64,000 bases of DNA from Xenoacremonium recifei (taxonomy: Eukaryota > Ascomycota > Sordariomycetes > Hypocreales > Nectriaceae). How positions within the stretch are numbered: the first letter of the stretch is position 1; the number at the start of each line of letters is the position of its first letter. The notes beneath the pieces are model-generated. The model was not told the origin of the DNA, did not search any database, and saw nothing but the letters and a program-made list of their open reading frames with translations. The translations under genes were made by a program, and so were the position numbers. The stretch lies in NCBI GenBank assembly GCA_012184525.1, contig WOFQ01000004.1:992001-1056000 (forward strand). The letters are read 5' to 3'. This document shows, in pieces, positions 12,120-23,350 of the stretch.

Positions 12120-12599
12120 ATGATGCTTCCCATAAAGGTGTATGGTGTTTCGATAGAGGAGCGGAGTTTGAGAGAGAAGGGGCGTTGATAGGTGTCTCTC
12201 GAGTTTTCCTTTCCCCATGTTCCCTACTCCTTATTTTACTTTTTCCTTTCTTCTCTTTGTATCATTGGATATCATGGCGCCTGGTTTCGATACCCCCTTT
12301 CCTGGGACGACGAGCATAGCACGGAGTGTACGAGGGTTTCTTACTACATCATCATGTAACTTACAACAACGCAAAACATGTTCCATTTTGTCTTCCCTTC
12401 TTGTCGCTATATCTAGCCTTCTTCCGTAGAAACAACAGTACTAATATCCTCTTTAACCTCTTGAAACATAGAAGAGCCACTTTAAAATCTGATACAAAAA
12501 AAGGGGGACGCGAAGATGTAAGAAGACAAAGAAGAACCACACAAGTTGATTAGAAAATCCGTAACGTCTTTTTTACAAGAAAAGGGGCCGCTGTCTCAT
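12120..12599. other. Convergent 3' region
   Basis: 480 bp between the stop codons of the orphan (+) and SAC1 (-) genes. It is T-rich, with pyrimidine tracts expected of 3' untranslated sequence. I see no gene or structured repeat. Confidence 0.5.
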
Positions 12600-14848
12600 C
12601 TACTCGATCCTCTTCTTGCCCTCCTCGGCGTTGCTGTACCGCGCCGTGCTGAGGCCACGCTCGTGCCGTGCGACGAAGGACCCAATGAGGGTATCCTTGC
12701 GCGCCTTGGAGTAGTGCTCGTTGTAGCCCTCGAGGGCGAAGGGCCGGGGGTTAAGGCGCGGCCAGTTGACCTGCGGATGTGTAAGCAAGGAGATAGTTAG
12801 GTAGGGGGGAGGGGACTCACGTAGAGCATGCCGTGGCCCCAGACGAAGCTGAAGCACCACGCCGCGACGACGAGCCAGAAGAAGATGAAGAGGCGCATGG
12901 GAAGCACACTGGCGTCGGGAGCGCGGCGCGTGAAGAGTCCGACGAGCACCATCACCACGCTGAAGGCGAGGATGTAGGGGATGGCCTGGATGAGCACCGG
13001 CCGGCGGTCCCCGAAGACGAGCGCGGTGCCGATGTTGGCGGCGCCGGGCTGGTACGCGCCCAGGAACAGGTCGTAGGAGTCCTGGCGCGGGCCGTCGAAG
13101 AAGTTATTGCGGATGTATCGCGTGACGCCGATGCGCGCATCCTGCAGCGCGCCCTTCTTGGTGCGCTTGCCGGTGCGCGTGACGTCCGTCTTCATGGCGC
13201 CGGTGCCGGAGTAGGAGCCCGAGACGACGTCGGCGTTGTCGGCCCAGAGGTTGCGGAACAGGTCCTCGAAGGCCTCGTCCTCGTCGCGGAAGGACGCGCC
13301 GCGCGGCATCAGGCCAACGTCCTCGAGGATGCGGTCCAGCATGTGGCGCGCAAACATGCTCTGGACGACGTTGGTGCGGTCCAGGCAGTCCATGCAGTTG
13401 GTGCGCATGACGCTGGTCTGGGTGCTGCGCACGTCGAGCGAGCCGTCCAGGCTGGAGGGCGAGTCGACGGCCCGGAAGTAGCCCTGGGCGTCGAGGGCCG
13501 AGGCCAGCTTCTCGATGAGCGCGTAGGCCTTGTGCATCTTCATGCCCTTGGTCTCGCTGTGGTAGTCGAAGTAGACGTAGTGCAGGCGGTCGAACTCCTG
13601 CTTCGAGGAGCTGGGCTGGATCGTCGTGAACTTCTCGTCCGACACGAGGTCGGCCTCGTGCTGCTCCTTGGGCGCGCTGACGAGCTTCTCGACCATCTTC
13701 TCGTACGAGGTCTTGACACCGCGCTCTCGGCCCTTCGAGTTGACCAAGTTGATGAGGTAGTTGTCACCGTAGAACCGGATCTGCTCGTCAAAGTGCTTCA
13801 TTGCTGCTGCAAGCGCGGTGTCGGTGCCGCGTATTTGCAGCTTGGGGGTATACCGCAAGCTGTTGATCTCGGCCCAGAACGTCGGAACACTTCCTCGAGT
13901 CTGCACATACGAGAAGATTTGCATCTCCTGTCCGGCCCCAGCACCGAACTTGCCGCTCTGCATGTCGGAACTCCCAGCATAGCCCCCCAAACCAGTGTTG
14001 CTGTCATTGAGAACCACAATCTGCTCGGTCTCATTGTAGTTGGCAGCATGACCTTCCTCGTCGATTCCTCGCGTAAAGTATCTCGTTCCACCGCGGTGTC
14101 GTGATCGCCGAGAGATCAGTACCAGAGTCAAAGGAGTGCCCTTGAAGGTGGTCGGCTTGATCTCGAGCATGCCAAATATCACTGGGAGAATGAAGGGGTC
14201 GATCCCGGGTTGTGAACCGGGCTGGTTCCTGGAGCCTCGAGTGCGGAAATCGATCAGATCTGACTGCAAGTACTTGTTGAAGAAGAAGCGATCGTCGGCG
14301 CGCATCCACAGGGGTTTCGAGGAGTCGGCCTGGGACTGTCGCTGGAAGGAGTTGGTGAGGTCGATCGAGTAGGAGAAGTACATCGGGCCCTGGGCCATGA
14401 AGGTCTTGAGCAGCTCGATAAAGACATCCTCATCGGGGTCGTGGACTAGGCGCTCGCGCATGGGGAGGATCTCGGTCGACACCACCTTGTACACCATGTG
14501 GCCCTTGAGGCGGCCCATGGGCTGGGCCTTGGTGACAAAGATGACATATTTGTCTACGAAGAATTAGCTTCGGTATACATCGTCTGCCGCTGCGATCAGC
14601 AGCCGCAAGGGGCAGAACGAACCGAGTCGGAGCTGGATGATCCCTAGAATACCGGCAACGCTGGATACACGCGACGCTCGCTTCGCCGTGGCTAGACTCG
14701 CCTCTCCGAGTCTCACATCGCCCGTGGGCCGATCGATGATCAAGGCGGGAGCATCGGGCGACGAAGGAGAGGTGAAGGTGTAGGAATCGGTCGAGACCTT
14801 GACGTTGATGTCGCGGTAGGGGAGCTTCGAGGTTTGGAGGTGCGCCAT
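12600..14848 (-). CDS. SAC1: Sac1-family phosphoinositide phosphatase
   Basis: Removes phosphates from phosphoinositides, chiefly PI4P, at the ER and Golgi. Three exons, complement(join(12600..12770,12821..14553,14623..14848)), give 709 aa; introns are 49 and 69 nt and both junctions stay in frame. The start is the ATG at 14848 (MAHLQTSKLPYRD). The Sac domain follows, with the catalytic CX5R motif CMDCLDR at residues 462-468 preceded by MRTN, the standard Sac1 signature. Two hydrophobic segments near the C-terminus (AIPYILAFSVVMVLVGLF and LFIFFWLVVAAWCFSFVWG) fit the two-pass ER anchor of Sac1, followed by a short tail. It diverges from a Rab5 gene. The whole architecture matches Sac1 rather than synaptojanin or Fig4. 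Confidence 0.95.
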
Positions 14849-15730
14849 GGCAATAGCAGCGAATTCCAGGCTGCGGGGCGGCCTGAATCCAAAGGAGAGA
14901 CGATTCCGGCAGAGGCCCGACCACCGTAGGACTGGAAAGTCAAATGTCCAGCTCGAGGGAGGGCGAGGCGAAGCGGCGTCGAGACTGCTGGCCGGAAGAG
15001 TTGCGGTTGGAGAGCTAGACGGATATGACCAAAAGGCGGCGTGAGGCTGGTATGAGGCCAGCGAAGCTTCCGTCCAGGTCCCGTCAGTTGCACCGCCACA
15101 CGTCACCTAGCAGGAAAGCGACAGCCCAGGGCAGCACGTCACCGCTTCCCTCCAGGGCAGGCTCGGCGCTATCAGCGGTACGTACCTGCTGTTTAGTGTC
15201 TGCAATCGGCATGCATCCAGCACAGCGGCACCTGACCCGCCATCTTGCGCCCTAGGCCGCATCGGTCCAGCGCAATCAGCGGGCAAGCAGGGCACCTCAC
15301 GGAGTCCTGAGGGGCCGAGGGAAGGTACGTACCCGCTACCTTCAGCGCCCTCCAGCACCTCCAACCTCCAGCCTGACGTGTGCCTCGTGCGCCTCATCTC
15401 AGCCAGTCGCCGTCCGCCGCTCCAGCCTCCAGGACCCTCTCCAAGGCAGTAACTTTAGCGTCCAGGCCAGACAGTCTCTCCTCTGCTCATCCAACGTCCT
15501 GCATCTTCGACTCCCTCCGCCATCACCGTCGCCGTTGCCCGCTTGCTTCGCCCTCACGCCCTCGCTGCACCCAGCCGCCGCTCCCGCGATAGAGATTCTC
15601 CGTGTCCGGTCCTAGCCCACCTTGCTATCCGAGTCGAACGCTCCGTCGACATCGCCTCTTTGAGCTCCCAACAACCGCCACCAGCGCCCGCCGACTCTAG
15701 ACATCATCGCCAGATCGCTCTTTGCCTGAG
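14849..15730. promoter_or_regulatory. Divergent promoter region of SAC1 and rab5
   Basis: 882 bp between the SAC1 start (-) and the rab5 start (+). The right half is strongly C-rich on the plus strand (15380-15730), which suits a long pyrimidine-rich 5' leader for rab5. A short direct repeat (GGTACGTACC) occurs near 15177 and 15323. I see no gene. Confidence 0.45.
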
Positions 15731-16617
15731 ATGGCCTCCCGACAACCCCCCGCCGGCGCCCGCGGCATGAACACCCGCTTTGCGCAGTTCAAGCTGGTTC
15801 TTCTCGGTATGCCTTCTCATATCTCTATACACCTTCCTTGGATGCCCGCTAATACCATATCACAGGAGAGTCCGCTGTTGGAAAGGTAGAACCGCCGTAC
15901 ACTCGTGTTGTGTGTTTCCCACTAACTAGTCGATACAGTCCTCAATAGTCCTACGATTTGTCAAGGTATAAATTGCTCGAACAAAGGATCAACACGACGC
16001 AGCCTCGCTAACAAATTCCCAGGATCAATTCGATTCCTATCGAGAGTCCACCATCGGCGCTGCCTTCCTCACCCAGACCATCTCCCTCGATGAGAATACC
16101 ACCGTCAAGTTCGAGATTTGGGACACTGCGGGTCAAGAGCGATACAAGTCCCTGGCTCCCATGTACTACCGAAATGCCAACTGCGCCGTCGTCGTCTACG
16201 ATATCACACAATCTGTATGGTTCCTTTCTTTGACCAATGACTGCACCTCATATTCTAACGCATACGTAGGCATCGCTAGACAAGGCCAAGGCGTGGGTCA
16301 AGGAGCTTCAGCGCCAGGCCAACGAGAACATCATTATTGCCCTCGCTGGAAACAAGCTCGATCTCGTCACCGAGCAGCCCGACAAGCGTGCCATTGCCAC
16401 CGCCGATGCCGAGGCCTATGCTCGTGAGGCCGGCCTGCTCTTCTTCGAGACCTCAGCCAAGACTGCCGAGAACGTCCAGACCCTCTTCACAGCCATTGCA
16501 AAGAAGCTTCCCCTGGACCAGGTCGGACCTAGGCATACCCGGCCAGGCCAGCGACCCGGAGTCAGCCTGGCCCCCGAGAACGCCAACACCAACGTCAACG
16601 GAGCTTGCAGCTGCTAA
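15731..16617 (+). CDS. Rab5-type small GTPase (Vps21/Ypt51-like)
   Basis: Early-endosome GTPase that recruits tethers and class III PI3-kinase. Five exons, join(15731..15806,15866..15885,15939..15965,16023..16214,16270..16617), give 220 aa, with two very short internal exons of 20 and 27 nt. All G motifs are visible: P-loop GESAVGKS (26-33), switch I with the Rab5-type effector stretch [11 protein letters not shown] (46-56), WDTAGQE (74-80), NKLD (133-136) and ETSAK (165-169). The C-terminus ends CSC (218-220), a dual geranylgeranylation signal. The effector loop marks it as Rab5 rather than Rab7 or Rab11. Filamentous fungi usually have two Rab5 paralogues and I cannot say which this is. Confidence 0.95.
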
Positions 16618-17457
16618 ATTGTTCACGGTCTGGTGAAGCGAGGTACGATACAGAGCACTTGTTTTTTATGGTGGACTTTGCAACAATTGTCACGCAAGAC
16701 ATGCGGTGGTTCGGAGCCAGTCTCAATCCGACATCAGCCGTTCGAGAGCCGTCGTTCTGCGCCCATAAGTCGGAATCCGCCATATATTCCCTGGAGTCTT
16801 TGGTTTTTCTTTATTTTATGCTCGGAGGGGGACCGTCCATACTTTTTAATACGGAGCTTGAATTTTCGCGCGGTTGACTGGGTGGCTCAGCGAACACCGC
16901 CCGCCGGAGGGAGATGGGCATCCGGGGCACATCACATATTAGACGAGATGTTCTGGTGAGACGCGGTGGAGGACAGCTGGCCGAATTTGACGAGTCGCTT
17001 TGTAGCATTTACACGGATTTGCGCCTCAAATAGATGGCTTTTGTCGCTAGAGAGAGCGTCGTCCGGCTGGTTTGGCCTGCAGCGTGCTGTCCGGTGAACC
17101 GAGGAGTTGAGGATGTGCTTTGTTGCTAGTGATATTCCACCAATATAACTCACATCTTTAATAACAATGAGAAAGACCTGGGCATCGAGCCGTGCCTCTA
17201 CAATTCTTGGACTAACTTTATCTTTTTAATGGTCCTGATAACAATTTCTTGACCCCGAATACGGAGCAGACAGAGCCACTGGCAGGGCAGTTGCGTCACC
17301 CGGTTCCTGCCGCTCGGCCTCACCCACTCACCCACCGCCCGGAGCTTCGCTTTAGCCGAACTTTTGCCTTGAGCGTTTTTGCCCAGCTCTCCAACTCCAT
17401 CCAGCCGAATCCCATCACCATCACCGTTCCGCGCCCTGTTCGCCATTGCCGTCCCCC
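16618..17457. other. Intergenic region between rab5 and MIC60
   Basis: 840 bp containing the rab5 3' untranslated region (T-rich run near 16800-16850) and the MIC60 promoter. AT-rich sequence at 17140-17240 is followed by a C-rich leader. No gene is visible. Confidence 0.45.
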
Positions 17458-19697
17458 ATGTTGCGAACATCGCTTCGGTCAGCGAGGGTGCTCGGCGGCA
17501 GGTCCATTGCCGCCGCTGCCACCCGCCAATGGCCCATTGCGGCGTCGCGACGAGCGGCTGTCCTCGGTCAGGTAGCTCTCCCCATCCCCCAGAATTGGCT
17601 GATCTGCGATCGGAACGACTGACACGGATTGCGTGCGCAGCAGAGACTCTACGCCGACCAGAAGAAGCCCGATGCCGACCCCTCGAAGCCTGCGGTCTTG
17701 CCCACCTCCGAGACCATCAGCTCCGAGCGGACGTCCCAGACTACGCTTGATGCCGGCGAGACCAAGCCCACCATCACCGAGCAAGAGGTACCTCTCACGC
17801 CTCCCAAGCCGCCGCAGCCCCATCCCCATCCTACCACCACAATCGACGATGTCGGCGAGTCAAGCGTAGAGTCCAGCAAGATCAACCCTCTGGCCGGCGG
17901 AAAGCCGCATCCCACGACGACGATTGACGATGTTGGCGAGTCCAAGGTGTTGCAGAGCAGCGTCACTCCACCTACGCCTCCTACATCCTCATCGACACCG
18001 CCCTCTGCGCCGACTCCCAAACCGAAGAAGGGCTTCTTCCGACGACTCAGGCGCTTCGTTTTCACGCTGCTCGTGCTAGGTGTGGTCGGTTTCGGTGGTG
18101 GTGTCTGGTACTCGCGTGTCAACGACAACTTCCACGACTTCTTCACCGAATACGTTCCCTTCGGAGAGCAGGCCGTCCTATACTTGGAGGAGTTGGAGTT
18201 TAAGAAGCGGTTCCCTAACGCCAGTGTTACCCGCAGCACGAAGTCTAAGGATGCTGATGCCGCAGTTCGCATTCCTGCGCAGAGCGGTGCTTCCTGGAGG
18301 GTCGCAGATGCTGGTGAGGCCGGTCGTCAGTCCAGCGCTGGACCTACCGTCGCCAAGGCTAAGGAGGCCGCAAAGGAGCCAGAGAAGAAGCCCGCACCGA
18401 AGGTCGCCGAGGAGCCCAAGCCCGCCCCTCCTCCACCTGTGGAGAAGAAGCCTGCTGCTCCTGTCGAGAAGACGTCGGAATTCAAGGCTCCTGAAGTCAA
18501 CGAGCCCTCCAAGTTCCCTCCGCTGAAGCCCATTGACCTCCTGTCGCTGGCCGATGCCAAGGAGCCTATCGTTCAGGACATTGTTGCCATGCTTAACGAC
18601 CTCATCCTCGTCATCAACGCTGACGGCGCCCACGGCAAATATGGCACCACCATTAACAAGGCCAAGGGTGACATCAACAAGGTCGGTAGCAAGCTTAAGA
18701 CTCTGAAGGCTGAGCTTGAGAAGAAGGCCGCTCGCCAAGTCAAGTCCAAGATCGAGGAGTTCGACAAGGCCGCGACGGATCTTATCGACCGAGTCGAGAA
18801 AGCCATGATCAGCCAGGAAATCCAATGGCGGCAAGAGTTTGAGGACGAGATGAAGAAGGTCCGCGACAACTACGAGGACCGGGTCAAGGTTCTCCTCGAG
18901 CGGGAGCAGAAGCTGGCTGAGGAGAAGCTCCAGAACCAGCTTCTCGAGCAAGCTATTGCGCTGAAGAAAGAGTTCGTCGTTGATGTCAAGGACCATGTCG
19001 AGAAGGAGCGTGAGGCCCGACTGGGCAAGCTGAAGGAGCTTTCGGCTGCTGTTTCGGATCTCGAGAAGCTCACGACTGGCTGGAACGAAGTCATCGACTC
19101 CAACCTCAAGACCCAGCAGCTGCACGTGGCCGTTGAGGCCGTTCGCGCCAGCCTCGAGGATTCCACCCACCCGCGCCCCTTTATCCGCGAGCTCGTTGCT
19201 CTGAGGGAGATTGCCTCAGACGACCCCGTCGTCAACGCCGCCATCGCCTCGGTCAACCCGGCTGCCTACCAGCGAGGCATCTCGACCTCTTCTCAGCTGA
19301 TTGACCGATTCCGCCGTGTAGCCAACGAGGTTCGGAAGGCCTCGCTTCTGCCTGACGAGGCCGGTGTGGCGAGCCATGCTTCCAGCTGGGTGCTGAGCCA
19401 CGTCATGTTCAAGAAGCAGGGTCTTGCGGACGGCGACGACGTGGAGAGCATTCTGACTCGCACCCAGACGTATCTGGAGGAGGGCGACTTGGATAATGCG
19501 GCGCGAGAGATGAACGGCCTTCAGGGCTGGGCGAAGACGCTGAGCAAGGACTGGCTGGGTGAGGTTCGCAAGGTGTTGGAGGTTCAACAGGCCCTGGATG
19601 TGAGTTTCCACGAATCCTGTCTTTCAAATATCGTCTGCTAACAGTGTGATAGGTCATCGCTACGGAAGCGCGTCTGCAGAGCTTGCGGGTGGACTAA
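17458..19697 (+). CDS. MIC60: MICOS subunit Mic60 (mitofilin)
   Basis: Inner-membrane organiser of mitochondrial crista junctions. Three exons, join(17458..17571,17641..19599,19653..19697), give 705 aa; all joins are phase 0. The first exon encodes an Arg/Ala/Ser-rich amphipathic presequence (MLRTSLRSARVLGGRSIAAA), and a single membrane segment (FVFTLLVLGVVGFGGGVWYS) lies about residue 180. Then come an Ala/Pro/Lys-rich linker, a long coiled coil (about 350-520) and the C-terminal mitofilin region (PFIRELVALREIA onward), ending in a 14-residue third exon. The N-terminal intermembrane linker before the membrane segment carries a 27-residue internal duplication. The third exon is easy to miss because reading through gives a plausible stop at 19641. 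Confidence 0.95.
17827..17988 (+). repeat. Tandem 81-bp duplication inside MIC60
   Basis: Two adjacent copies, offset by 81 bp (27 codons), begin at 17827 and 17908. Both encode HPTTTIDDVGES followed by a diverged serine-rich tail. The DNA copies differ mainly at third codon positions across the core, so the protein motif seems to have been kept after duplication. Confidence 0.8.
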
Positions 19698-20080
19698 GGG
19701 AGGAGGACTCTTTCCTTTTGTCGTGTATGATGGTCTTTTTGAAAGAAAAAGTGTCATGTCTAGAGGGGGCTTTGAGCCCGTGTATTAGATAGCAATAGAC
19801 ATAAGGGCGTGGCTCTTGTTTGAAAGTTGAATATTTGAAGAATTATCTTGTTCTTGAAATGGCATTGAAGCTTGGTGACCTTCTTCTGTGGTGGCATGAG
19901 AGGCTTGCCCCACTATGATGTTCATCGTCACCTCGTGTAAATCAACTCCAACTCTACATCTACATCTACATCTACATCTACATCTACATCATCGCAGCCT
20001 CATATTGGCACACATCATTCAGTCTATGTTTTACATTTTCCATCACTAATTAAGTCTTCAAATCATCATGTTAGGATAAA
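19698..20080. other. Intergenic region with hexanucleotide repeat
   Basis: 383 bp between MIC60 and the first folylpolyglutamate synthase gene. It holds the MIC60 3' untranslated region, a hexanucleotide microsatellite and the promoter of the next gene. No other gene is seen. Confidence 0.5.
19953..19988. repeat. (TCTACA)6 microsatellite
   Basis: Six perfect head-to-tail copies of TCTACA, in the promoter region about 90 bp upstream of the folylpolyglutamate synthase start codon. Such arrays vary easily in length between strains. Confidence 0.95.
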
Positions 20081-21601
20081 ATGAACATTTCGTCATTTGC
20101 AAGAACTCGCTTCAGAGCTGCATCGTTCACCTACACAGCAAACAACCACCGCTTCATCACGACCATGTCTCGCACATACACCGAGGCCCTGCGCCTCCTC
20201 TTCCAGCTCCAATCCAACAAGCAGATCACAACCCTCTTTGACGCATCCAAAACCTCCAGCCCCAAGCCCTCCACTCAAGATCTCAACGCCCTCGCCCTCC
20301 CCGAGATGCGCGACTGGCTGCGCCGCGCAGGCTACACGCCCTCAGACCTCTCCCGCCTGCGCCACATCCACGTCGCCGGCACCAAGGGCAAGGGCTCAGT
20401 ATGCGCCTTTGCGACAGCGATGCTGCAGCGCTACGGTCGCGTGGGCACGTACACGAGCCCGCACCTGGTGAGCCCGCGTGAGCGCATCGCCATTGACGGA
20501 CAGCCCGTGGCGCAGGATGTGTTTGCGCGGGCGTTCTTCGAGCTCTGGGACCGGTTTACGGAGGCGGCGCGAAAGGAGGGCATGGCTGCGCAGGAGGCGG
20601 AGGGCCCGGCGTCGAAGCCGTTCTTCTTCCGGTACTTGACGATCCTGGCGTGGCATATCTTTCTGACGCAGGGACTGGAGAGCGTGGTGCTGGAGGTGGG
20701 CATTGGAGGGGAGTACGATGCGACGAATGTGGTGCCTCCGGAGGCGGTTTCGGCGGCGGTGGTGACGCAGCTTGGAATCGATCATGTGGCGATGCTGGGG
20801 GACACGGTTGAGAAGATTGCGTGGCATAAGGCAGGCGTCTTTAAGCCAGGGGTGCATGGCTTTGTGCGGAAGCTCGATGACCAGCCTGCAGTGATGGATG
20901 TGCTGCGAGATCGTGCAAAGGAGAAAGGGACGGTGCTTGTCGAGATCGATGATGAGCTGGTTGAGTGCTGGGGCGGCGTGGAGAGCGGATTGGCGGGAGG
21001 CTTCCAGAAGTACAACCAGGCGCTGGCCGTTCTCGCGGTGCGGAAACACTTGGGCATGGAGATTGACCCGGCCACGGCGCTGACGAATCTCCCGGATGAG
21101 ATGATGCAGGGTCTGCGATACGCCAGACTCAGGGGGCGGTGCGAGATGCTTGAACGGGAGGGCGTGAGCTGGCATCTGGACGGAGCACATACTAAGGAGA
21201 GTCTAGAGCAGGTGGCTAGATGGTTCGCGCAGAGCCTTGGGACAAGTGAATCAGCCGTGCTGGTATTCAATCAACAGGAGAGGAATGCCTCCGAGCTTCT
21301 CGACGGATTTCTCAGCGCTGTGCGGCAGGAGACGGGTAGAGCCGACGTCTTCACCCATGCGATATTCACGAGGAACGATCTCGAGCCGCCAACTGCAGAT
21401 GAGGTCCGAGACATGGAGGTTCAGAAGAGTGCTGCACAGATGATGCAGAGCAGAATCCCCTCGTGTCGGGCGACGACGGCGGATAACCTCCAGGCTGCGG
21501 TGGAGGAGGCATCACGAGTCCAGCAGAGGGTTCTGGTCACGGGGAGCATGCATCTTGTCGGGGGTATCTTGCGGACCTTGGAGCCTGCGAGTCTATTATA
21601 G
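20081..21601 (+). CDS. Folylpolyglutamate synthase, paralogue A
   Basis: Adds glutamates to folates, keeping them in the cell and improving their use by one-carbon enzymes. The gene is intronless, 506 aa. The first ATG gives an Arg/Ser/Thr-rich leader (MNISSFARTRFRAASFTYTA) that looks like a mitochondrial presequence. A second in-frame ATG at 20165 (MSRTYTEAL) would give a cytosolic form, a dual-start arrangement known for fungal and animal FPGS. The Mur-ligase P-loop is HVAGTKGKGS (about 97-106), and further motifs are EVGIGGEYDATN, GIDHVAMLGDT and the C-terminal VTGSMHLVGG. The sequence resembles yeast Met7 more than the dihydrofolate synthase Fol3. It is convergent with a second, intron-bearing FPGS gene only 140 bp away. 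Confidence 0.92.
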   Translation: MNISSFARTRFRAASFTYTANNHRFITTMSRTYTEALRLLFQLQSNKQITTLFDASKTSSPKPSTQDLNALALPEMRDWLRRAGYTPSDLSRLRHIHVAGTKGKGSVCAFATAMLQRYGRVGTYTSPHLVSPRERIAIDGQPVAQDVFARAFFELWDRFTEAARKEGMAAQEAEGPASKPFFFRYLTILAWHIFLTQGLESVVLEVGIGGEYDATNVVPPEAVSAAVVTQLGIDHVAMLGDTVEKIAWHKAGVFKPGVHGFVRKLDDQPAVMDVLRDRAKEKGTVLVEIDDELVECWGGVESGLAGGFQKYNQALAVLAVRKHLGMEIDPATALTNLPDEMMQGLRYARLRGRCEMLEREGVSWHLDGAHTKESLEQVARWFAQSLGTSESAVLVFNQQERNASELLDGFLSAVRQETGRADVFTHAIFTRNDLEPPTADEVRDMEVQKSAAQMMQSRIPSCRATTADNLQAAVEEASRVQQRVLVTGSMHLVGGILRTLEPASLL

Positions 21602-21741
21602 ATGGCTTTAGATGGGTGTTAAAACATGTGCCTGCCTGCCGTGCGCCGTCTATGTGGCCTTTCTATGTTGAATGGGATATACCAACCGCCCTGAACCACC
21701 AAATCCTTGCCTCCCACCTACCTGTCCTTCATTATCCAACT

Positions 21742-23350
21742 TCACAAAGCATCCGCCTTTTCCAAAATCCCCAAAGCACCGCCCACCAGATGCAAACTCC
21801 CCGTCACAAACGCCTGCACCGTCTCCCCCTCGCCCAACCCCTCGCCCAAATGCCTCGCATAATCCAGACTCTCCTCAATCGTCGGCAACACCAGCACCGT
21901 CGCCTCCGAGTCCAGCGCCTTCCACGCCTCCGCGAATTGTCGCTGCACCGTCATGTTCTCGACCTCTGAGGGGTCGACCTGGTGGTTCACGAAGTCGCGC
22001 TTGTACCCGGAGGAGGCGTATGTGACGTTCGTGCAGAAGACGACGTGGGTGAAGGGGGAGGCCGAGACGGCGGCGTGGATGGAGGGTAGGAAGGTGACGG
22101 CTTCGGTGCGGCCTTGTTGGTTGAAGATGAGGATGCGTGGGCCGGGGCTGGGTGGTGTTAGTCAGGGGTAGTAGTAACTCAGGGGGGGGACTTACTGAGA
22201 GGAGGATTCGTCGTTGAACCACTTGGACGACATCTTCAGACTGTCTGCCGTGTGGGCGCCGTCGACATGCCATGTCACCTTGTCTTCACGCTTGACCTCA
22301 CACCGTCCCCTCCAAACAACCTTCTCCAACCCATCAACAACCTCCTTCGGCAACCTCCCCCCCTCCATCCTCATCTCAACCCCAAGCCTCTCCAACGCCG
22401 TCTCCGCCAACGCCACCGCCAGCGACGCATTGCGCTTCTGAAACGTCGCATCAGGCCGGATCTTCACGCCACTCAGCCGCGCGTCAACATCCAGCACCTT
22501 CAAATCTACGCCCTTTTCCGCAGCCCGCTCTTTCAGGACTTGCGCCGCCTCGGGGTATTGCTCGATGGTGAAGGCCGGGCTGCCGGGCTTCATGATGCCG
22601 GCTTTGTGCCAGGCGATTTTGCCGGCCGTGTCGCCCAGCACGAAGACGTGGTCGATGCCGAGGGTGCTGATGCCGGAGACGAGGGGCCGTTCGACGACGT
22701 TCGTGGCGTCGAATTCGCCGCCGATGCCGGTCTCGTATACGGCGACGTCGACGCCCTCCTGTAGAAAGACGTGCCAGCTCATGAGCGTCAGATAGCGCGC
22801 ATAAATAGGCCGCAGGGGCATCGGGACGACGAATTCTCCCTCCCTCCTGATCTCCTCCTCCTCCTGCTGGCCCGTCTCCTTCTCAGCAGCAGCCCCGAGC
22901 CGATCCCATACGTCGAAGAAGTACTTGGCGAAAAGTGCCTCTGAAATGGGCACCGAGTCGATGCGGATGCGCTCCCGCACGGCGATCAGGTGCGGCGAGA
23001 TGAACAGCCCAGAACGCCGCGGTTCGCCATGCGTCTTTCGGTACTGCGCGAGGATCGAGTCGGTGAAGGCGCATGTGCTGCCCTTGCCCTTGGTGCCGGC
23101 GACGTGGATGATGTTCAGACGGTCCAGATCGGCGGGCGAGTATCCAATACGGCGCAGATAAGTGCGCATCTCACGAATGGAGACTGCATCGGGGCGAATT
23201 CCAGCCTTCTTACGGGCCTGGATGATCTCGTAGGGCGTCTGCAGCGAGTTGAGCGCATCAATGGCGTCCTATATGAGGGTAAGTCGTTGTCCTCTTCAGG
23301 AGGGCAGGGGAGGGGAAACTCACGTTGTAGGTCCGCCCGGAGGAGGCCAT
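21742..23350 (-). CDS. MET7: Folylpolyglutamate synthase, paralogue B (Met7-like)
   Basis: Same reaction as its neighbour. Three exons, complement(join(21742..22147,22196..23268,23324..23350)), give 501 aa; the 55-nt and 48-nt introns keep frame. The tiny first exon encodes MASSGRTYN, followed by DAIDALNSLQTPYEII, which aligns with the N-terminus of yeast Met7. The P-loop HVAGTKGKGS ends at residue 73; other motifs are ETGIGGEFDATN, GIDHVFVLGDT, HVDGAHTADSLKM and VTGSLHLVGG. It has no obvious presequence, so a cytosolic form is the simplest reading, and an insertion rich in Glu/Gln follows FFDVWDRL. It looks like the orthodox Met7 copy, with paralogue A the more diverged one, but this ranking is inference. 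Confidence 0.93.

Noticed and set aside
12833..14104. 423-codon plus-strand frame opposite SAC1
   Set aside because: Antisense shadow of a GC-rich coding region; the minus strand gives a clear Sac1.
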